From Kiritimatiellia bacterium (lineage in GTDB: Bacteria > Verrucomicrobiota > Kiritimatiellia > SLAD01): a stretch of 8,939 nucleotides of DNA. Positions 1 through 6,900 of the stretch are shown in pieces (position 1 is the stretch's first letter; every line of letters starts with the position of its first letter). The notes below the pieces were generated by a model that saw nothing but the letters and a program-made list of their open reading frames with translations, was not told where the DNA came from and did no database searches. Location: contig SKZA01000291.1 in the NCBI GenBank assembly GCA_007127595.1, positions 1-8,939 on the forward strand, read 5' to 3'. The position numbers and the translations under genes are program-made.

Positions 1-413
1 ATCGCCATGGGATGCGCGTGTTCCGGATAATTCCGGAAGAAATTGCGCATATCCTCGTGAATCAGCGACTTGCGGTTGAGGATCCGGGAAAACTTGGACA
101 ATTGCGCCTGATTCGGCAAATGACCGTGCACAAGAAGATAAGCCACTTCAATGAACGTACAATTGTTCGCTAGATCGTCGATCGGGTAGCCGCGATAACG
201 CAGGATGCCCTTCTCGCCGTCAATGAACGTGATGTCGCTGATGCAGGAACCGGTATTCCCGTAGCCTGGATCGTAGGCGATGAGCTTGGTGTCCTTACGC
301 AAGCTGCCCATGTGTACGGCGCGCTCGCCTTCCGATCCTTCGAAAACCGGGTAGGTATATGTCTTGCCGTCGTATTTCAGTTCGGCGGATCCAACTTCTT
401 TGACCTCGTGCAT
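1..413 (-). CDS. gltA: Citrate synthase, N-terminal 137 codons (partial, runs off left edge)
   Basis: Citrate synthase condenses acetyl-CoA and oxaloacetate to citrate, the entry step of the TCA cycle, in the cytoplasm. Reading the minus strand from the ATG at 413-411 gives an open frame of 137 codons to the window edge. It contains the family hallmark around residues 49-80, with DPGYGNTGSCISDITFIDG followed by KGILRYRGYPIDDLA, and later EVAYLLVHGHLP and, at the edge, HAHPMA, where E. coli-type enzymes have a SHPMAV motif. The start is well fixed: AGGAG lies 6 bases upstream (420-424) and the first residues precede the usual short beta N-terminal domain of type II citrate synthases. The C-terminal catalytic histidine and aspartate lie outside the window, so activity cannot be judged. 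It follows rpmB on the same strand after a 115-base gap with no obvious terminator, so co-transcription is possible but unproven. A 2-methylcitrate synthase paralogue is the main alternative. Confidence 0.95.
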   Translation of the reverse strand, partial: MHEVKEVGSAELKYDGKTYTYPVFEGSEGERAVHMGSLRKDTKLIAYDPGYGNTGSCISDITFIDGEKGILRYRGYPIDDLANNCTFIEVAYLLVHGHLPNQAQLSKFSRILNRKSLIHEDMRNFFRNYPEHAHPMA

Positions 414-417
414 ACGT

Positions 418-427
418 TACTCCTTCC
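418..427 (-). promoter_or_regulatory. Ribosome binding site of gltA
   Basis: Read on the minus strand this is GGAAGGAGTA, a near-perfect Shine-Dalgarno sequence. Its AGGAG core ends 6 bases before the gltA ATG at 413-411 and decides that start. Confidence 0.85.
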
Positions 428-528
428 AAATGCAACTGCCTTATCGACGCTATGACCGTCCGGCAACCAAGCACGCGCGCACGGGAATGCGGATGGGTCG
501 CCCAAACAGGACGCAGGCATACCGCCCG

Positions 529-756
529 CTACACTTTGACGACTTTACCCGACTTGAGGCAGGAAGAGCAAACCAAACGCGATCGAATCGAGCCGTCGAA
601 GTTGACCCTGATCTTCTGCAAATTCGGCAGAAAACGCCGGCGCGTTATGCCGGTCGTGTGCAGGCCGATGCCACCCTTCTTTTTGGGTAACCCCTTGCGA
701 ATGATACGATTACCCGTCATGGCGCCTTTTCCACAAATATCACATCTCTTAGCCAT
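529..756 (-). CDS. rpmB: 50S ribosomal protein L28 (zinc-binding form)
   Basis: L28 is a structural protein of the large ribosomal subunit. The 75-residue product begins MAKRCDICGKG and contains RRRFLPNLQKIRV at residues 39-51, the L28 signature, ending in CSSCLKSGKVVKV. Cysteine pairs at residues 5/8 and 63/66 form the two CxxC knuckles of the zinc-binding (C+) version of L28. The frame is open further upstream, but the real start is the ATG at 756-754: AAGGAGT sits just before it (763-769) and every L28 begins at this methionine. It has its own strong promoter at 784-812, giving a leader of only about 20 bases. In many bacteria rpmB is next to rpmG; here the next gene downstream on the same strand is gltA, which is an uncommon pairing. 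The length is normal for the C+ family. Confidence 0.97.
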   Translation of the reverse strand: MAKRCDICGKGAMTGNRIIRKGLPKKKGGIGLHTTGITRRRFLPNLQKIRVNFDGSIRSRLVCSSCLKSGKVVKV

Positions 757-783
757 CTTGATACTCCTTAAAACAGACCGCGC

Positions 784-812
784 ACTATACGGGTGCGCTT
801 TGCCCGGGTCAA
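784..812 (-). promoter_or_regulatory. Sigma70-type promoter of rpmB
   Basis: On the minus strand a -35 element TTGACC (812-807, five of six consensus) is followed by a 17-base spacer and a -10 element TATAGT (789-784, five of six). The predicted transcription start is about position 777, leaving about 20 bases of leader that contain the rpmB Shine-Dalgarno. Strength and spacing suit a constitutively expressed ribosomal gene. The call is from motif matching only. Confidence 0.8.
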
Positions 813-872
813 GCAAAAGGGCGGAGCCGTTTTTCGTTTGTTCTGAGACCTCATTCCCCATTAAGTAGAGGC

Positions 873-3566
873 ATGGAAACGCCCCAAACAGGCCGAATGA
901 GACGTGCATGGTTTATCGCTCCGCTGTGCTTGGCGCTGGGTGGGGTATGGCCGGCCGCATGCGACGTGCGCTCCCCCGCCCTGACAACGCCGCCGGGGGC
1001 GCAAGCCATGGAAACTGCGGCGGTGGCGTCCGACGCGCATGCCCACCATACAAACGATGAGGCGGATGATGAAGCCGCCCCTGAGATCGCGCCGAACACG
1101 CCGGATACGTCCGATACGGATCAATCGCCGATCCGCTTTCATATCGGCGAACCGCGCCATCGTTACACGCTTCGTGACGCGCCGCCGCTATCGGAGCCGT
1201 CGGATACCCCCGAAATCATAACGGAACATGACGCAGACGGGTCGCTGCGGCTGCGTATCCCACTGGGACCGGATGAAGCCATCTGGGGATTCGGACAACG
1301 ATTCGACGCCTTCAATATGCGCGGGCGCCGAATGGAAAGCTGGGTGACGGACGGCTGGAATCGGTTGGACACCGCGTACATCGCCGTGCCGTTCTATATC
1401 AGTTCACATGGTTACGGCCTGCTCGTGAATTCCACGGGCCGTGTCGTCTTTGACATTGGCTCGGAGCGCAACGACGAGTTGCTCGTCATGGTTCCCGAAG
1501 AAGGGGCGGAGCTCATTACATTTCACGGGACACCCGCGGAGGTGTCACGGGCGTACACCGCCATGGTGGGGCGTCCGCAGTCGGCGCCCGCATGGATCTT
1601 TCGTCCATGGATGTCACGCAATTCCTATTACGGCATGTACGAGATCAACCGCATGCTGCGCCGGATGCACGAACTAGACATGCCGGTGGGCGTCGTGGTC
1701 CTGGAGGCTTGGGCGGAGGAGTTGCATAACTTTCAGTTCGAACGACGCCGCTATCCCTATCCAATCACCTGGATTCGACGTCTGCTGGATAACGATGTGC
1801 ATGTTGTCTGCTGGATCACCCCCAGCGTATGGCCCGATTCGGAGGCGCACCGACAGGCGCGGGACAAGGGCTATCTCGTGTTGGACGAAGACGGATCGGA
1901 ACACGTGGTGCGCTGGCTGGAGAACGGACGCAAGATTGATTTTCGTATTCCAGAAGCGCGCACGTGGTGGCGCGACCTACAGGTCCCATTGGCGGAAACG
2001 GGCATCAGCGGCATCAAGACCGACGGCGGCGAACACATGCCCGACCCGGTCTTTCGGAATGAGCATCCGTATCACTATCAAAAGGCGTCGCTGGACGCCT
2101 TTCGTGCAGCCGAGCGCGAAGGCATCACGTTTTCCCGGTCAGGGAACCCCTTGACCGCGGGATTGAGTCTGGTATGGGCGGGCGACCAGTACGCGGAATG
2201 GAGCCGACTGGCCGCCGTGGTGCGTGCGGGACTGTCCGCGGCCTTCAGCGGGTATCCGTTGTGGGGACATGACATCGGTGCGTATTCCGGGGTTCCCGAG
2301 AAGGACCTTTATATTCGCTGGCTGCAGTTCGGCGCCTTCTCGCCCATCATGCAATTTCATGGAGAAGTACCGCGGGAACCGTGGCATTATGACGATGAAA
2401 CAGTAGACATTGCGCGGTTTTATTTCGCCGTGCGCGAACGGTTGCGACCTCACCTGGAAGTGTGGGCGGAAGAGGCGATCACTGACGGCACGCCTATCCT
2501 TCGTCCCCTGCCCTGGCATTACCCGGAAGACATTGAAGCGCATCACGTGGACGATCAGTACCTGTTCGGACCCGACCTGCTGATCGCGCCCTTGGTAACG
2601 GCGGAGCGCACGCGTTCCGTGTACCTGCCGGAGGGCGATTGGGTCGACTTATGGAACGGCTCATCGCATATCGGCCCGCTTGAACTTGAATATCAAGCCC
2701 CCCTTCATCAGATTCCGGCATTTGTGCGTGCTGACGCACGCGAGACCTATCAGTCGCTTTTTGATGGAGCGCCTGAAGTGACCCTACCGCGTATCCACGT
2801 CGAGCGGGTGGCCCCTAAGGACAAACGAGGTATTGCGCGGGAAATCCTTTTTGTGAAAGAAGGTGTCCCGGTCGAAATTCGCTATCGCATCACAAATCAC
2901 ACGGACGCTTCGGTTCCGATCAGTGCGCGTTTGGCGCCGCCCGCGGGATTCGATGTGGAACCACGTCAAATCATTCGCTTTGCTCTGGAAGCACACGAGT
3001 CGCGCGAAGTGGTCTACGAGGTGCGGCCGAACCGGGGCACGCCGCCCGGGACCTATCCGCTCACACTCGAAGTGCGACGCGGCGCGCGAGACATTTCTAC
3101 ACCCCCATTAAAACTTGCCATATCCCCCGTCTGGCACGTCATCGGACTCTTTGAAGGCGGCGTGGAGTCTGATCAACCGCTCGACAATGAGCCAGCGGAC
3201 TATGACGCCACCCACAGTGGTCGCAATGGACAGACCGTCGGTTGGCGAGAAGTTCCGCCCGACGCCATCGGCGCGGATGGCCTTATCGATCTCTCGGACG
3301 TGCTCGGTGAGGAAGGCTTCAGCACCAGCTACTTGCACACCACCATCTTCGCACAATGGCCGCGGCGCGCGCGATTCCGGGTCGGGTCCGGCGATGCCAT
3401 GACCGTATGGATCAACGGGCGGGAGGCACTGCATCGTCCCGTTCACAGGAATCCGGAGGCGGACGAGGATACAATCGATACGGTGCTGACGGGCGGCATC
3501 AATCACGTCTTGATTCGGATCAGCCGTGATCTGGCCGCGCATCACGTCTACTTTCGCATCGAATAG
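873..3566 (+). CDS. Secreted glycoside hydrolase family 31 enzyme with C-terminal beta domains
   Basis: GH31 enzymes are retaining alpha-glycosidases (alpha-glucosidase, alpha-xylosidase, sulfoquinovosidase and others). In the 897-residue frame, residues 9-30 form a signal peptide (RR, then a hydrophobic stretch, ending PAAC; a weak lipobox, so a lipoprotein is possible). Residues 31-85 are an Ala/Asp/Glu/His-rich linker. The GH31 N-terminal beta domain spans about 95-235 and the TIM barrel about 240-545. The nucleophile is Asp384 in GIKTDGGE and the likely acid/base is Asp438 in LVWAGDQYAEW; the WGHDIGAY motif is at 464-471. A proximal beta domain (QYLFGPDLLIAPLV) runs to about 625. Two further modules follow: about 640-750, NEW3/CARDB-like, and 753-897, a beta domain with VWINGREALHR resembling PA14-like 'WLNGK' modules. 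Start choice is uncertain: ATG 873 has AGAGG only one base away; ATG 897 begins exactly at the signal peptide with a weak AGG 4 bases upstream. Substrate cannot be named. Divergent from rpmB; a separate unit from the next gene. Confidence 0.94.
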   Translation: METPQTGRMRRAWFIAPLCLALGGVWPAACDVRSPALTTPPGAQAMETAAVASDAHAHHTNDEADDEAAPEIAPNTPDTSDTDQSPIRFHIGEPRHRYTLRDAPPLSEPSDTPEIITEHDADGSLRLRIPLGPDEAIWGFGQRFDAFNMRGRRMESWVTDGWNRLDTAYIAVPFYISSHGYGLLVNSTGRVVFDIGSERNDELLVMVPEEGAELITFHGTPAEVSRAYTAMVGRPQSAPAWIFRPWMSRNSYYGMYEINRMLRRMHELDMPVGVVVLEAWAEELHNFQFERRRYPYPITWIRRLLDNDVHVVCWITPSVWPDSEAHRQARDKGYLVLDEDGSEHVVRWLENGRKIDFRIPEARTWWRDLQVPLAETGISGIKTDGGEHMPDPVFRNEHPYHYQKASLDAFRAAEREGITFSRSGNPLTAGLSLVWAGDQYAEWSRLAAVVRAGLSAAFSGYPLWGHDIGAYSGVPEKDLYIRWLQFGAFSPIMQFHGEVPREPWHYDDETVDIARFYFAVRERLRPHLEVWAEEAITDGTPILRPLPWHYPEDIEAHHVDDQYLFGPDLLIAPLVTAERTRSVYLPEGDWVDLWNGSSHIGPLELEYQAPLHQIPAFVRADARETYQSLFDGAPEVTLPRIHVERVAPKDKRGIAREILFVKEGVPVEIRYRITNHTDASVPISARLAPPAGFDVEPRQIIRFALEAHESREVVYEVRPNRGTPPGTYPLTLEVRRGARDISTPPLKLAISPVWHVIGLFEGGVESDQPLDNEPADYDATHSGRNGQTVGWREVPPDAIGADGLIDLSDVLGEEGFSTSYLHTTIFAQWPRRARFRVGSGDAMTVWINGREALHRPVHRNPEADEDTIDTVLTGGINHVLIRISRDLAAHHVYFRIE

Positions 3567-3891
3567 CTGCAGTAAAGGCGCGAACCAATAATACGCCACC
3601 GTGTTGACACGAAGAAGGCCGCCGCTTCTGCCGACACAAAGATCACGCGCCAAGTTTGATCGGCCCGGGCGAGATATGTCTGGTTGAATGATACAGGCCG
3701 CCCATCGACAGCGCGTCTCCGTTCAATATAAACATTCAGGACGGATAACACGGCATCATAGCGGATTCACCGGCCGCTACACCCCGGGGCCATGCTTTAC
3801 AGTGTTGCGCTGTAATGTGTACGCTATTCTGTTCTTCTATATCGTCAGATTCATACGGCCTGCCAGGCACGCCGCATGCCGAAGGGGTGTC
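3567..3891. other. 325-base gap between the GH31 gene and the EEP gene
   Basis: No convincing gene is seen in this stretch. It holds a weak inverted repeat (AGAAG/CTTCT, 3613-3629), an imperfect palindrome TAGCGG/CCGCTA (3759-3779), and a 19-base palindrome at 3797-3815 overlapping a TTTACA hexamer. The last 10 bases before the leader ORF at 3892 carry a strong Shine-Dalgarno. I see no hairpin followed by a T-run that would mark a standard terminator for the GH31 gene. Confidence 0.6.
3796..3825 (+). promoter_or_regulatory. Weak promoter-like element with overlapping palindrome (possible operator)
   Basis: TTTACA (3796-3801, five of six to the -35 consensus) is followed after 18 bases by TACGCT (3820-3825), a poor -10 with three of six matches. 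Overlapping the -35 is the dyad TTACAGTG-TTG-CGCTGTAA (3797-3815), in which seven of eight positions are complementary and the eighth would be a G-T wobble. A dyad covering a -35 is a common place for a repressor site. It lies about 70 bases before the leader ORF and 130 before the large secreted gene. Neither promoter nor operator role is proven. Confidence 0.3.
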
Positions 3892-3954
3892 ATGTTCCTG
3901 AAATTTATAATCGATGCGCAAATCGCGCGATGCAGCCGATGGACCGTTCATTGA
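3892..3954 (+). CDS. Probable 20-codon leader ORF coupled to the EEP gene
   Basis: An ATG at 3892 is preceded by AAGGGG (3882-3887), the best Shine-Dalgarno in this region, 4 bases away. It opens a 20-residue frame, MFLKFIIDAQIARCSRWTVH, ending at TGA 3952-3954. The stop shares one base with the ATG at 3954 of the large secreted protein (TGATG), the usual arrangement of translational coupling. None of the candidate starts of the large gene has a good Shine-Dalgarno of its own, which makes coupling the simplest way to load ribosomes. The peptide has no run of one amino acid, so amino-acid attenuation is not suggested. It may be a translated leader rather than a functional peptide. The alternative is that the strong purine tract is chance. 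Confidence 0.35.
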   Translation: MFLKFIIDAQIARCSRWTVH

Positions 3955-6900
3955 TGCGGTGGGTTCATCGCCATATCGCGCGTACCTGTCTGCTACTGGT
4001 ACTGTTCGGCGCCTCGCAGGTGATGTCGCAGAGCGGCGTGGTACTGCATTCCACACCGCACGCTGACGGCTCTTTCGAGTTGAGCTTCGTTTCCGAATCC
4101 GGTTTCACGTACACCTTGGAATATCGGGACAACTTGGACACGCAAACCGAATGGCAGGCCGTCGAGGCGTTCAGTTCGGTTCCCGGCACGGGTGGAACGT
4201 TGGCCTACATCGACTTCGAGCCCGCATCGGGATCGGTCCTGCACCGCTATTATCGTTTACGGATCGAGTCCGAAGCGGAAGGATCCCAAAACGATGGGAG
4301 GCTGGTACTCTACGAGTTCACCGCCAGCAATGCTGCGCCGCAAGCGGTGCACGCTGACATCTCCGCGTCCAATTTCGGGATATCGATTGGATCCTTGAAT
4401 TACGGTTCGGCGCATTCCTGGTCATGGACGGGCTCGGGCGTGCCCTACGCGCAAGGAGACGGCGGGTGGCAGTCCAGTAACGCCGTGACCGCCAAGCACT
4501 TTGTCTTCACCATGTCAGCGGGTACGGACCTGGCCATGACGTTGACCAATGTCCGTTTTCTGACCCGCTCCACCGCGGCCGGCCCTTCGGCCTTGAGTGT
4601 ATTCATCAATGACACGTTTGTCGATGCGCATGACTTGCCGGACAGCGAAACGATCACCATTGATTTTCCGGTAGAGGGTCTGGAGCATCAAACGCAGGCG
4701 GTGGTCCGGATCGCGGGCTGGCGCAACGGTTCGCGCGAGACAACGGGCGGCGGACAGTTTCGCGTGGACGACGTGCAAGTATGGGGTTCCGTAGGAGCGG
4801 CTCCCGACCCGGAACCACCCTCCGTGGGCAATCCTTTCTCGACGAACATTACCGACACCACCGCGATGCTTGGCGGAACCATTTCCGGACTCGGCGGAAG
4901 CGCCGTCACGGAGCGCGGCATCTATTGGAGCATGACGGGGGGATTCACCCCTCCGGGCGAAGGCACGATCGTCTCTGAGTCCGGCTCATTCGGGACGGGG
5001 ACATTTGGCGTGTGGGCGACAAATCTGCCGCCGGACACGCCAATCTTCTTCCGCGCATTCGCCACGAATGCTGTTGGCTTGAGCCTCTCCGAAGAGGCTT
5101 CGTTTACTACCGAACGACTGCCCGTGCTCGCGCCTCCAGCGCTCACCAATCCGACCGCGATGGACATTACGGAAACTACCGCGATGCTGGGCGGCACCGT
5201 GCTGGACAATGGCGGCGGAGTGATTGTGGAGCGCGGTATCTACTGGAGCACCACCCCCGATTTCGATCCCGCCGAAGACGGAATCAAGGTTTCGGAAGCC
5301 GGTGAATTTGACGAGGAGCCTCTCAGCCTGCATGTGACGGGACTGCCGAGCAATACGGAGATCTACTTCCGTGCATTCGCCGCTAATGCCGAGCTGAAGG
5401 GCTTCTCCGAAGTAAAGCAGTTTTCAACGCTGACTGATGACGATCTACTCGTTTATACGTTCACGGGAAATACCGGCGCCCCCGAGTCCCATCGGGAACC
5501 GATCTCCGCGACAGAGTTCGAGATATCTTCAGGGTCGTATAGCTTCGAGTGGTTACAGTCACATGCCGGCGAATGGATGGTGCTCGGTGGCGCGAACCCC
5601 TATGTGCATGCCCGCGGAGGTTGGTCGGCCGAGAATCAATCCGATGCGCGACATTTCCATTTCACCATGAGCACCGATCCCGGCTGGATGATGACGATCA
5701 CGGGCATCACGTTCCTTGCCCGTTCCACGGCAGCGGGTCCCGAGGTCATTGGGGTGGCCGTGGACGACACCAACCTTTACGATCAGAGCATTCCGCAGAA
5801 TGAGGTGCTTGCGGTTCACGTATCCGTAACGAATTATACGGACATTACGGAAGCCGTCATCCGTATTCAGGGTTGGCTGGACGGGTCAAGAGACTCCAGC
5901 GGGGGCGGTGATTTCCGTATCGATAACGTGCGCGTGACGGGCCACATGTCGATGGCAATTACGTTGGATGAGCCGGAGGTGAGTAACCCCGAGTACATGA
6001 ATGTGCAGAGCCATTCCGCCACGGCCGGAGGCACGATCGACAGCGATGGGGGAAGCACCGTCATCGAACGCGGCATCGTATGGAGTACAATCGCAGGCTT
6101 CAATCCGTCGAACACCGGCACGCGCGTGTCACAAACGGGTTCATTCAGCACAGGTCCCTTTACGATGGACCTGTATCAACTCCCGCCGGACACCGTCATC
6201 CATTATCACGCCTTCGCCAGGACATCCGCGGGTATTGGCTATTCGGAGGCGAATACGTTCACCACCACGCCTCATGATCCGGGCTTACTCTCGCTCTACG
6301 AGTTTACCGGCCACGTCATCACCCCGCACGCGCGGCATCCGTTCATCACGTCGTCGCACCTGGTCCACAATACCGGTCGACCCGGCCTGCCCAGCCAGAA
6401 TCCGGGCTCGTGGACCGGCTCAGGTGTGCCCTATGTGCAAGCCTCGGGGAATCTGGCGAGCCAGACGGTGGACGACGCGCGCCACTTTGTCTACTCGCTG
6501 GAAGCCCAATGGGGCGTCACCTACACGATCACCAATATTAGCTTCCTTGCACGCGCCACCGTACAAGGCCCTTCCGCCGTCAGCATATCCATCGACGGAG
6601 AGGTCATCCATACGGAGAACATCCCGGCCTCTCAAGTGATCATCGTCAATGCGCCGGTAACTGGCCCCGCTTTCGAGGATCTTGAGCTCGCCACCATCCG
6701 CATCCTCGGTTGGGACAATGGTTCCCGGACGACCGCAGGCACCGGCTTGCTGCAAATCGACGATGTGCGAACGGAAGGTCTCGTGAGCGGGACCCCTGTA
6801 ACGCCCGATACGGACGGCCAACGCGTGCGCGTGGCCTCGGTGAACGTGGAAGACGGGATCGCCAACAACTATGACGCTCTTAAAGCTACGCTGGAACGCC

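Noticed and set aside
838..866. Possible promoter for the GH31 gene (TTGTTC, 17 bases, TTAAGT)
   Set aside because: The -10 matches only three of six positions and the -35 four of six; too weak to annotate, although a start near 873 would favour translation from 897.
3613..3629. AGAAG/CTTCT hairpin as terminator of the GH31 gene
   Set aside because: Only five pairs with a 7-base loop and no following T-run.
3604..3632. Perfect -35 hexamer TTGACA at 3604-3609
   Set aside because: At 16-18 bases downstream there is no -10-like hexamer (TCTGCC region), so it is not a supportable promoter.
3108..3653. Minus-strand 181-codon open frame opposite the GH31 C-terminus
   Set aside because: Antisense to the conserved C-terminal modules of the GH31 protein, with no recognisable domain of its own.
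3548..3751. Minus-strand open frame of 67 codons in the gap after the GH31 gene
   Set aside because: It starts at GTG without a Shine-Dalgarno, overlaps the 3' end of the GH31 gene, has no recognisable motif, and is short enough to arise by chance at this GC content.
3688..3891. Upstream in-frame extension of the leader ORF starting at 3688
   Set aside because: No ribosome binding site at 3688, an Arg/His-rich composition typical of non-coding GC-rich DNA, and it spans the palindrome; only the 3892 start has a good Shine-Dalgarno.
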